NCBI GenBank assembly: GCA_937915075.1
Contig: CALDMA010000143.1
Location: 1 to 6,468 of the forward strand
Source of the DNA: an uncultured Oscillospiraceae bacterium
Lineage (GTDB): Bacteria; Bacillota; Clostridia; Oscillospirales; Oscillospiraceae
DNA: 6,468 bases
Reading direction: 5' to 3'
Each line of letters begins with the position of its first letter. Position 1 is the stretch's first letter. The notes beneath the pieces were generated by a model that did no database searches, was not told where the DNA came from, and saw nothing but the letters and a program-made list of their open reading frames with translations. This document shows positions 1-5,198 of the stretch, in pieces. Position numbers and translations under genes: made by a program.

Positions 1-281
1 TCGAAGTCCACGACCTCGGCGTCGGAGAAGGAGTCCTGCAGGCTCTCGAGCGGGACGGCGTGCGTCACCGGCTCGAACTTCGTCAGCGCCATGCCGCCCA
101 CGCGCTGCGTGGGCGAGTCCGGCGTGATCTCCTCGGGGTGCTCCTTCTCCAAATTTGCCAGCTCGCGCTGGAGCATATCGTATTCATAGTCGCTGATGCT
201 CGGCTCGTCGAGCACATAGTAGCGGTACGAGTGCGCGTTGAGCGTGTCGCGCAGCTCCTTCATGCGTTCCTTGTAGTCCAT
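1..281 (-). CDS. ligA: NAD-dependent DNA ligase LigA, N-terminal part (cut by window edge)
   Basis: The first 93 residues of a bacterial NAD+-dependent DNA ligase, which seals nicks in duplex DNA during replication and repair using NAD+ as adenylate donor. The visible part is domain Ia (NMN-binding) and the start of the adenylation domain. It shows YRYYVLDEPSISDYEYDML (residues 19-37), which is the family's YHxxYYxxDxPxxxDxEYDxL-type motif, then TPDSPTQRVGG (53-63) and HAVPLESLQDSFS (74-86). The KxDG adenylation motif, zinc finger, HhH and BRCT domains would lie beyond the edge. The ATG at 281 is preceded by AAGGGGAG at a good distance, and this Shine-Dalgarno overlaps the yunB stop codon. 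With only 14 bases between the two genes, ligA is very probably cotranscribed and translationally linked with yunB. Identification is from family motifs. Confidence 0.96.
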   Translation of the reverse strand, partial: MDYKERMKELRDTLNAHSYRYYVLDEPSISDYEYDMLQRELANLEKEHPEEITPDSPTQRVGGMALTKFEPVTHAVPLESLQDSFSDAEVVDF

Positions 282-295
282 GGCGTTCTCCCCTT

Positions 296-991
296 TTATC
301 CGGCGTTGTTCATAATGAAGTCCTCGGCGGTGGAGGACATATCCTCGCGTGTGTCGAAGTAGGTGTAGGTATCCGGCACGGAGCCGACGATGACCGTCTC
401 GGCGACGGCGCAGCGGTTGGTGACCTTGGTGACGGTCGAAAAGCCCGGCAGCAGGACGCTCACATACACGTCCACCACCAGCCGGATCTCGTGGCGCGTC
501 TGGTTGATGCCCGCGGAGGCGAAGGCGTTTTCAAAGTGCGCCGAGGACGAGCCGACCGACTGCATTTTGATGTGCAGGAGCGGCCCGCGGCCCGCGAGCA
601 GCGGCGAGCCGGTCAGGTTCCCGAGCGGAATGGCCAGCTCGCGCGTGGAGACCTCCGAGAGCTTTTGCAGCACGTCCGCGAGCACGGCGGACTGCAATCG
701 GTTGAACTCCGCCATGTTGCTCTTGACCGCCGTGATGTGCCCCTCGTTGTCCTTTTCCAGCGAGATCAGGCGGTCGTAGTCCACGCCCGCATCGTAGAGC
801 GTTTCGTTCACCGAGGTGTTCACGACGCGCGTGACGGCGTTCGAGACGCGCGCGGTGGCAAGGCTCGTGAGGATGGGCCGAAGCTGCGTCATCGCGGTGA
901 CGGCGAGCGCGATGAGCGCGGCGCAGACGAGAAAAAGCAGCAGCCGGCGTTTTTCCCGTCCCGTCATGCCGCGGCGCATATAGCGGCGCAT
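296..991 (-). CDS. yunB: Sporulation protein YunB
   Basis: A 231-residue membrane-anchored protein of the YunB family. In Bacillus subtilis YunB is a mother-cell-expressed protein needed for normal sporulation; its biochemical role is not established. A basic N-terminus (residues 1-16, RRYMRRG...GREKRR) is followed by one hydrophobic segment at about 17-35, so the rest probably lies outside the membrane. Family-like blocks are GNLTGSPLLAGRGP (124-137), ENAFASAGINQTRHEI (154-169) and ETVIVGSVPDTYTYF (198-212). The length is close to that expected for the family. Three in-frame ATG codons lie in the first nine codons. The one at 991 is chosen because AAGGGGG sits seven bases upstream. It lies 45 bases after murD and 14 before ligA, which suggests one transcript. 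I see no forespore or mother-cell sigma promoter in the short gap before it. Confidence 0.9.
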   Translation of the reverse strand: MRRYMRRGMTGREKRRLLLFLVCAALIALAVTAMTQLRPILTSLATARVSNAVTRVVNTSVNETLYDAGVDYDRLISLEKDNEGHITAVKSNMAEFNRLQSAVLADVLQKLSEVSTRELAIPLGNLTGSPLLAGRGPLLHIKMQSVGSSSAHFENAFASAGINQTRHEIRLVVDVYVSVLLPGFSTVTKVTNRCAVAETVIVGSVPDTYTYFDTREDMSSTAEDFIMNNAG

Positions 992-1036
992 GGGCGTTCC
1001 CCCTTTCGGGAGAATCTATGCGCCTACGGCTTTTCC

Positions 1037-2428
1037 CTATTCGCCGAGCCTTTTCACCATTTCCTTGTAGGCCCTGCCGCGCTCCATGAAGTTCGCGTAG
1101 CCGTCGAAGGCGGCGCAGGCGGGCGAGAGCGTCACCACATCGCCGCTCTCGGCGCAGAAGTAAGCGGCGTCCACCGCCTCCCGCAGGTCCTTGCAGCGGA
1201 GGATCCGCGGGCGCTCGGCCGCGGTCTCGTAGGCTTCGCTCTCCACCACCGCGCGCTCGATGGCGTCGGCGGTCGCGCCGCAGAGGATGAGCGTCTTGAC
1301 GTGCTCGACCACCTCGGGCGCAAGGGGTGCAAAGGGAATATGCTTGTCATAGCCGCCCGCGATCAGCACGACCTTTTGCGGGAAGGCGCGCAGCCCCGCG
1401 ATGGTGCGCGTGGGACTGGTGGCGATGGAATCGTTGTAATACCGGACGCCGTGCAGCTCGCGCACGAACTCGATGCGGTGCTCCACGCCGGCAAACTCCC
1501 GCGCGACACGGCGGACGGTCTCGTCACGCACAAGTCCGTCGACGGCAAGGAGCGCCGCCATATAGTTTTCCACATTGTGCCAGCCGGGGAGACGGATGTC
1601 CGCCAGCGGCAGGACCTCGCGCTCCCCTGCCGCATCGCGCAGCCAAATCGCGCCGCCGCGCACGAACGCGCCGTCCGCGACCTCCTCCTGCCGCGAGAAC
1701 AGACGCGCGCGCCCAACGGCCTTGCCGCTCAGATCGCGCGTGATGGCGTTGTCGGCGTTGAAGATGGCGGTGTCCCGCGCGCTCTGGTGCAGGTAAATAT
1801 TTTCCTTGGACGCGATGTACTCCGCCATGTCGCGGTGCACGTCCAGATGGTTCGGGGCCAGGTTCGTCAGCACCGCGACCTGCGGCGAGTACGGCATATC
1901 CATCAGCTGGAACGAGGAGAGCTCCAGCACCGCGAGATCGTCCGGCGTCATTTCCTCCGCGTCCGCGAGCAGCGGACGGCCGATGTTGCCGCCGAGCCAC
2001 ACGCGCCGTCCCTCGGCCTTGAGAAGCTCGGCAATGACGCTCGCGGTGGTGGTCTTGCCGTCGCTGCCGGTCACGCCGAGAATGGGACACGGGCAGACGG
2101 CGAAGAACGCCTCCATCTCGCTCGTGATGACCGCGCCGCGCGCCTTCGCCTCCAAAAGCTCCGGCACATCGGGCCGCATCCCGGGCGTGCGGAAGACGAC
2201 GTCCGCGTCCAGACCGCGCAGATAGCCCTCGCCGAGGTGCAGCACCGCGCCGAGCGCCTCGTAGTGCGCCGCCGCGTCGCCGAGCGCCTCGCGCTCCTTT
2301 TTGTCGCAGGCGATGACCTTCACGCCGTTCCGCGCCAGCAGCTCCACGAGCGGCCGGTTGCTCACGCCGAGGCCGATGACCGCGGCGGTCTTTCCCTTCA
2401 TGCCCTGCAGATATTCGTGCAGCGTCAT
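1037..2428 (-). CDS. murD: UDP-N-acetylmuramoyl-L-alanine--D-glutamate ligase MurD
   Basis: A 463-residue cytoplasmic Mur ligase that adds D-glutamate to UDP-MurNAc-L-Ala with ATP, the second amino-acid step in peptidoglycan precursor synthesis. The N-terminal UDP-binding Rossmann domain has GLGVSNRPL (19-27). The central ATPase domain has the P-loop GVTGSDGKTTT (118-128), ELSSFQL (169-175) and NLAPNHLDVH (189-198). The C-terminal domain has HNVEN (284-288), EHRIEFV (316-322), NDSIATSPT (332-340), GGYDKH (358-363) and LSPACAAFD (434-442). Length and motif order fit a complete enzyme. A TTG at 2434 would add two residues, but the Shine-Dalgarno AGGGGAG is only three bases from that TTG and nine from the ATG at 2428, so the ATG is preferred. 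It is the first gene after a near-consensus promoter and is followed by yunB and ligA. Unlike many bacteria, the neighbouring mur and fts genes are absent here. Confidence 0.97.
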   Translation of the reverse strand: MTLHEYLQGMKGKTAAVIGLGVSNRPLVELLARNGVKVIACDKKEREALGDAAAHYEALGAVLHLGEGYLRGLDADVVFRTPGMRPDVPELLEAKARGAVITSEMEAFFAVCPCPILGVTGSDGKTTTASVIAELLKAEGRRVWLGGNIGRPLLADAEEMTPDDLAVLELSSFQLMDMPYSPQVAVLTNLAPNHLDVHRDMAEYIASKENIYLHQSARDTAIFNADNAITRDLSGKAVGRARLFSRQEEVADGAFVRGGAIWLRDAAGEREVLPLADIRLPGWHNVENYMAALLAVDGLVRDETVRRVAREFAGVEHRIEFVRELHGVRYYNDSIATSPTRTIAGLRAFPQKVVLIAGGYDKHIPFAPLAPEVVEHVKTLILCGATADAIERAVVESEAYETAAERPRILRCKDLREAVDAAYFCAESGDVVTLSPACAAFDGYANFMERGRAYKEMVKRLGE

Positions 2429-2466
2429 ACGCAAATGCTCCCCTCTGAACCTTCACAATATATAAA

Positions 2467-2495
2467 ATTATACCGCGCCCGCCGTATTTTATCAA
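2467..2495 (-). promoter_or_regulatory. Sigma-A-type promoter of murD-yunB-ligA
   Basis: On the minus strand the -35 hexamer TTGATA (2495-2490) is followed by a 17-base spacer and a perfect -10 TATAAT (2472-2467). Transcription would start near 2460, leaving a leader of about 30 bases before the murD ATG at 2428, too short for a riboswitch. It is divergent from the rnpB promoter, with the two -35 boxes 27 bases apart. Confidence 0.85.
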
Positions 2496-2522
2496 CGATT
2501 TCCCTGCACAAATTTTTGTTTC

Positions 2523-2551
2523 TTGACTTTGCCCGCTTCGTCCTTTACAAT
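2523..2551 (+). promoter_or_regulatory. Sigma-A-type promoter of rnpB
   Basis: The -35 TTGACT (2523-2528), a 17-base spacer and the -10 TACAAT (2546-2551) form a near-consensus housekeeping promoter. The expected start, about seven bases after the -10, falls at 2558-2559. That is exactly where the 5' strand of helix P1 of the RNase P RNA begins, so two independent signals agree on the RNA's 5' end. Confidence 0.88.
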
Positions 2552-2558
2552 AAGGAGC

Positions 2559-2915
2559 GCGAGTAAGACAGGCGGTCGCGCGGCAAAGCCGAAAGGCTTG
2601 CTGTGAGGAAAGTCCGGGCTCCACAGGGCAAGGATAACGGGTAACGCCCGCCCAGAGCGATCTGAGGAAAAGTGCAACAGAAATAGACTACCCATAGCAA
2701 TATGGGAAAAGGTGGAAAGGTGCGGTAAGAGCGCACCCGTCGGCTGGAGACTGTCCGACGCTGTAAACTCTATCCGGAGCAACACCGGTATGGGAGCAGG
2801 GGCTTCGCGCCCCAAGGTCGGCCCGACCGCTCCCGGGGTGGCTGGAGCGCCGCGGCAACGCGGCGCGTAGATAGATGACTGCCAGATACAGAACCCGGCT
2901 TACAGTCTTGCTCGC
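2559..2915 (+). ncRNA. rnpB: RNase P RNA (catalytic subunit), bacterial type A
   Basis: The catalytic RNA of ribonuclease P, which removes 5' leaders from pre-tRNAs with the protein RnpA. Helix P1 is plain: GCGAGTAAGAC (2559-2569) pairs with GTCTTGCTCGC (2905-2915) with one G-T wobble. The universally conserved core is present in order: GAGGAAAGTCCGGGCTCC at about 2606-2623, AGTGCAACAGAAA at about 2671-2683, GGTAAGAGCGCACC at about 2724-2737, and AGATAGATGACTGCC with ACAGAACCCGGCTTACAG near the 3' end (2870-2905). A GGGAGC/GCTCCC stem (2791-2796 with 2830-2835) encloses the GGGGCTTCGCGCCCC hairpin, followed by GGGGTGG, which holds the GGU that pairs with tRNA CCA. This P15-P17 region is the mark of type A, not the Bacillus type B. 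The ends come from P1 and the promoter, and should be right to within a few bases. Confidence 0.97.
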
Positions 2916-2925
2916 ATGAATATGG

Positions 2926-2952
2926 AAGGGGACGGCGCGCGGCCGTCCCCTT
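2926..2952. terminator. Shared hairpin terminator between convergent rnpB and the DUF6291 gene
   Basis: AAGGGGACGGC (2926-2936) pairs with GCCGTCCCCTT (2942-2952) across a five-base loop, a very stable 11-bp GC-rich stem. It starts 11 bases after the rnpB 3' end and lies 8 bases beyond the stop codon of the convergent minus-strand gene. The following T-runs are weak on both sides (TTCGCTTT on plus, TTCCATATT on minus). It probably acts in both directions, though not as a textbook U-tract terminator. Confidence 0.7.
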
Positions 2953-2960
2953 CGCTTTGC

Positions 2961-3320
2961 TCATAGGGTGTAGTCCTTCATCCAGTCGTTCCGCCCCGCG
3001 GCGGACGGCGCGGGGGCTTCCGCCTCGCCCCGTGCGCGGGCGTAGCGCTGCGCTGCGCCCTGGCTGCGGCGCTCGCGCTGGCGCTCCCACTTCTTTGTGT
3101 CGCGCTCGATGCTGTTTGCCATGAAGCGGAACGCCATGCGCGTTTGCTCGTCGAGCGCCGGATAGGCGGCGAGCGCGGCCTCGGGTGAGAGAGACTGCTT
3201 TGCCGTCCGTTCGGCGTAGTCGAACAGTGCCAGGAGCAGCTCGCCGCGCTGCTCCGCACAGAGCGCGGCAAGGCTGGACGCGGCGTCAAAGTAAAGAACA
3301 AAGCCTTTTTTCTCCGTCAT
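2961..3320 (-). CDS. DUF6291-type protein (phage or replication-module-like), stand-alone
   Basis: A 119-residue small soluble protein with no signal peptide or membrane segment. Residues 5-82 fit the DUF6291 pattern: KGFVLYFD near the start, an amphipathic helix EQRGELLLALFDYAERT (23-39), then PALDEQTRMAFRFMANSIERDTKKWERQ (54-81), where the family typically has a hydrophobic helix followed by D-x-x-KYE and a KR-rich stretch. The tail (83-119) is basic, then Ala/Pro-rich, ending NDWMKDYTL. The function is unknown. Such proteins often occur in prophages and mobile elements of Firmicutes beside replication genes, but none is present here. ATG at 3320 follows a strong AAGGAGG. The gene is flanked by rnpB, on which it converges, and by a repeat-rich non-coding region upstream. 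No clear promoter was seen. It may be a domesticated or leftover element gene. The family assignment is from pattern memory. Confidence 0.78.
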   Translation of the reverse strand: MTEKKGFVLYFDAASSLAALCAEQRGELLLALFDYAERTAKQSLSPEAALAAYPALDEQTRMAFRFMANSIERDTKKWERQRERRSQGAAQRYARARGEAEAPAPSAAGRNDWMKDYTL

Positions 3321-3402
3321 GTGTTTTTCCTCCTTGCCGGTAAGGGAAAAACCGCGTTCTGATGCCGGTTTTGGTGCAACAAAAGCGGAAAAGCTCTCAA
3401 AA

Positions 3403-3420
3403 TTTTCTAAATTTAGAAAA
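3403..3420. repeat. Perfect 18-bp AT-rich palindrome
   Basis: TTTTCTAAA followed directly by TTTAGAAAA is a perfect 18-bp inverted repeat without spacer, about 80 bases upstream of the DUF6291 start codon. The size and symmetry suit an operator for a dimeric regulator, but the protein is unknown. No T-run follows a transcribed gene here, so a terminator is unlikely. Confidence 0.6.
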
Positions 3421-3426
3421 GACTCG

Positions 3427-3441
3427 ATGCTTTGAAAGCAT
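3427..3441. repeat. 15-bp palindrome next to the first
   Basis: ATGCTTT-G-AAAGCAT is a perfect inverted repeat with a one-base centre, six bases from the 18-bp palindrome. The sequences differ, so they are not two copies of one site. Possible operator or fold-back; the function is unknown. Confidence 0.5.
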
Positions 3442-3457
3442 GAACAGGATTGCCGTT

Positions 3458-3511
3458 ATAGTAAGAGTCATAGTAAAAGTGATAGTAAGAGTAATTGTTA
3501 TAGTAAGAGGG
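3458..3511. repeat. Tandem 12-bp repeat array with 6-bp sub-period
   Basis: The units are ATAGTAAGAGTC (3458-3469), ATAGTAAAAGTG (3470-3481), ATAGTAAGAGTA (3482-3493), a half unit ATTGTT (3494-3499) and ATAGTAAGAGGG (3500-3511). The whole stretch is nine 6-base blocks, nearly all with GT at positions 4-5. It is intergenic, between the yebC terminator and the DUF6291 gene. On the plus strand the frame starting at 3457 would read as an alternating polar-residue/Ser run (YSKSHSKSDSKS), but no start codon or ribosome binding site supports a gene there. It could be an iteron-like array, a decayed low-complexity gene tail or a simple repeat expansion. Confidence 0.75.
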
Positions 3512-3546
3512 ATCGTGCTTCCGGCGCGGCGCGCCGTGCGGCGCAG

Positions 3547-3596
3547 AAAAGAAAAGAAAAAAACAACCCCCGCTGTCTATCGCAGCAGAGGTTGTT
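3547..3596 (-). terminator. Rho-independent terminator of the trmK-NIF3-yebC operon
   Basis: On the minus strand AACAACC (3596-3590) pairs with GGTTGTT (3568-3562). A 3x3 internal mismatch follows, then CTGC/GCAG-type inner pairing around a small loop. The hairpin is followed by a long T-rich run (TTTTTTCTTTTCTTTTC, down to 3547). It lies 76 bases past the yebC stop codon. The direction is clear, since the T-tract is on the minus strand only. Confidence 0.85.
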
Positions 3597-3672
3597 ATGC
3601 ACATCGCAGCTGAACACAGGTATATCACAACTGACTGGTTTCCAAAGTCCGGAAATCCTTGATACGCAAGGC

Positions 3673-4410
3673 TTAGTCCTCGGTCTCCCAGTTGTGGTAG
3701 GTGTTCTGCACGTCCTCGTTGTCCTCGAGCATGTCGAGCAGCTTTTCCATGTTCTTGACGTCCTCCTCGCTCGTGAGCTTGACGTAGGTCTGCGGGACGA
3801 GGCTGATGTCGGCGCTGACGAAGGTGTAGCCCTTGGCCTCGAGCGCGGCGATGACGTCGTTGAAGGCGTCGGGATCGGTGGTGATCTCAAACACGGGACC
3901 GTCGGCGGTGAAGTCGGCTGCGCCGGCCTCAAGCGCGTCCATCATGACGGTGTCCTCATCGTAGTCGCCGTCCTCGTTGTCGATGATGATGACGCCCTTG
4001 CGGTCGAACGACCAGCTCACGCAGCCCTGCGCGCCCATGCCCTTGCCGAACTTGTCGAAGTAATGGCGGACCTCGGGCGCGGTGCGCTGGCGGTTATCGG
4101 TCAGCGCCTCGACGATAACGGCGACGCCGCCGGGGCCGTAGCCCTCGTAGGTGACGGACTCGTAGTTGTCCGTGTTGCCGGAGCCGAGCGCCTTGTCGAT
4201 GGTGCGCTTGATGTTGTCGTTGGGCATATTGTTCGCCTTGGCCTTAGCGATGACGGTGGCGAGACGGGAGTTATTCGCCGGATCGCCGCTGCCGCCCTGC
4301 TTGACGGCGACGATGATCTCCTTGGCGATCTTGGTGAACGCCGCGCTGCGCTTGGCGTCCGCCGCGCCCTTGGTCTTTTGGATATTGTGCCATTTGGAAT
4401 GTCCGGACAT
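3673..4410 (-). CDS. yebC: YebC/PmpR (TACO1) family protein
   Basis: A complete 245-residue member of the YebC family of cytoplasmic proteins. Members have been described both as DNA-binding transcription regulators (PmpR type) and as ribosome-associated translation factors (TACO1 type, with a role in relieving stalls such as at proline runs); the sequence alone does not decide between them. The hallmark N-terminus MSGHSKWHNIQKTKGAADAK (1-20) is intact, followed by FTKIAKEI (25-32), the NMPNDNIKRTIDKALG block (61-76), YEGYGPGGVAVIVEALTDNR (88-107) and the C-terminal domains with FGKGMGAQGCVSWSFDRKG (121-139). Length is typical. ATG at 4410 has AAGGAG about 11 bases upstream. It follows the NIF3-family gene by only 14 bases and is the last gene before the terminator. 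Two acidic patches (145-153 and 230-233, plus the TED end) are normal for the family. Confidence 0.97.
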   Translation of the reverse strand: MSGHSKWHNIQKTKGAADAKRSAAFTKIAKEIIVAVKQGGSGDPANNSRLATVIAKAKANNMPNDNIKRTIDKALGSGNTDNYESVTYEGYGPGGVAVIVEALTDNRQRTAPEVRHYFDKFGKGMGAQGCVSWSFDRKGVIIIDNEDGDYDEDTVMMDALEAGAADFTADGPVFEITTDPDAFNDVIAALEAKGYTFVSADISLVPQTYVKLTSEEDVKNMEKLLDMLEDNEDVQNTYHNWETED

Positions 4411-4424
4411 AGTTGATCTTCTCC

Positions 4425-5198
4425 TTACAGATAGTATTGAATGGCGTCGTGATGCGACGCGGAGCGTACGACCTCAAGCAGAGGGAAGGACTTCGCGAGA
4501 TACGCGCGGACCGCCTCGCACACGACGTTCTCGGTCGGATAGTGGCCGGCGTCGATGAGGTTGAGACCGTGGGTATCGAGGAAGTCGTTGTAGCGCAGGT
4601 CGGCGGTGACGAAGGTATCGCAGCCCTGCGCGATGGCCTGCGGGATGTAGTCGCGGCAGGCGCCGCCGCCGACGGCCACGCGATGGACCGGCTTTCCGCC
4701 GTCGCGGAACCGCAGACCGCTGCATCCTAATGATTTTACCACAGCAGGCAGGAACTCTTCAAGAGGAATTTCACAGGAAAGTGTGCCGATCCGCCCGATT
4801 TTTTCCTCGTTGAGCATGGAAAGGCCCGAAAGACCCAGCGCATGGGCCAGACAGTCGTTCACGCCGCCGTCCGCCGCGTCCAGATTTGTGTGCATACAGC
4901 ACGCCGCGAGGTCGTGCCGCACAAGATAGCGCAGCAGCCTTCCCTGCGCGTCGTCCGCGCGGAGCGTCTGCACCTCGTGCCACGCGCAGTTCATCACCGG
5001 ATGGTGCGAGACGATCATCTGCGCGCCGAGGGAGACCGCCTCCTCCGCCACGCCCTGCGTGATGTCCAGCGCCACGAGGACCCTTCGGACCTCCTGCGCC
5101 GGATCGCCGACGAGCAGGCCGACGTTGTCCCAATCCATCGCCAGCTCACGCGGCGCCCAGTCGTAGAGACTGCGTTCGATGTCATGTGCCGTTGTCAT
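4425..5198 (-). CDS. NIF3-family (DUF34) dinuclear metal-centre protein
   Basis: A 257-residue NIF3-like protein, a widespread family forming hexameric rings with a two-metal site. The substrate is not firmly known; metal-dependent hydrolase or metal-insertion roles have been proposed. Expected metal ligands are visible: SHHP (H65, H66), HTNLD (H103 to D107) and DAGHYPTE with H219 and E223, an H-x3-E pair as in Escherichia coli YbgI. WDNVGLLVGD (23-32), GGGA (177-180) and TADLRYNDF (198-206) also fit. The length is that of the short form; the extra PII-like middle domain of Bacillus subtilis YqfO is absent. An open frame extends further upstream, but the ATG at 5198 is chosen because family similarity begins there (MTTAHDIERSLYDWAP) and a purine-rich AAGGAAAGGGAAG precedes it. 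It overlaps the 3' end of trmK by 17 bases, suggesting translational coupling. The trmK-NIF3 pairing is common in Firmicutes. Confidence 0.93.
   Translation of the reverse strand: MTTAHDIERSLYDWAPRELAMDWDNVGLLVGDPAQEVRRVLVALDITQGVAEEAVSLGAQMIVSHHPVMNCAWHEVQTLRADDAQGRLLRYLVRHDLAACCMHTNLDAADGGVNDCLAHALGLSGLSMLNEEKIGRIGTLSCEIPLEEFLPAVVKSLGCSGLRFRDGGKPVHRVAVGGGACRDYIPQAIAQGCDTFVTADLRYNDFLDTHGLNLIDAGHYPTENVVCEAVRAYLAKSFPLLEVVRSASHHDAIQYYL

Larger units (their letters stand above)
3321..3546. other. Non-coding stretch between the DUF6291 gene and the yebC terminator
   Basis: About 225 bases without a credible gene. In order it holds the Shine-Dalgarno of the DUF6291 gene (near 3330), the two palindromes, the 12-bp repeats, and a very GC-rich patch (3519-3545) with the palindrome CGGCGCGCCG. 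The middle (3381-3510) is clearly richer in A+T than the surrounding GC-rich genes. Open frames crossing it on both strands have repetitive low-complexity translations and no ribosome binding sites. I found no convincing -35/-10 pair for the minus-strand gene. Confidence 0.6.

Noticed and set aside
2429..2434. TTG start for murD two codons upstream
   Set aside because: The Shine-Dalgarno is only three bases from the TTG but nine from the ATG at 2428, which suits the ATG much better.
491..2566. A 691-codon plus-strand open frame running through yunB and murD
   Set aside because: It is antisense to two clearly recognised genes. Its translation is Arg/His/Ala-rich without family motifs, and long antisense frames are expected in GC-rich coding DNA.
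2492..2815. Minus-strand open frames across rnpB
   Set aside because: They cover the rnpB promoter and the conserved RNA core. The sequence conservation there is explained by RNase P RNA structure.
3458..3511. The repeat array as a CRISPR
   Set aside because: The repeats are 12 bases long and directly adjacent, with no spacers of 25-40 bases and no cas genes nearby.
3362..3613. An 83-codon plus-strand open frame with an Ile/Val repeat
   Set aside because: It has no Shine-Dalgarno sequence and no family resemblance. It runs into the terminator hairpin of yebC on the other strand.
3413..3628. A 71-codon minus-strand open frame with a Tyr-rich repeat upstream of the DUF6291 gene
   Set aside because: It spans the yebC terminator and the 12-bp repeats and has no ribosome binding site. 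The Tyr-rich run comes from the DNA repeat.
3592..4416. A 274-codon plus-strand open frame opposite yebC
   Set aside because: Its translation is a Val/Leu/Asp-rich mirror of the yebC codons. yebC itself is an unmistakable family member with a good ribosome binding site.
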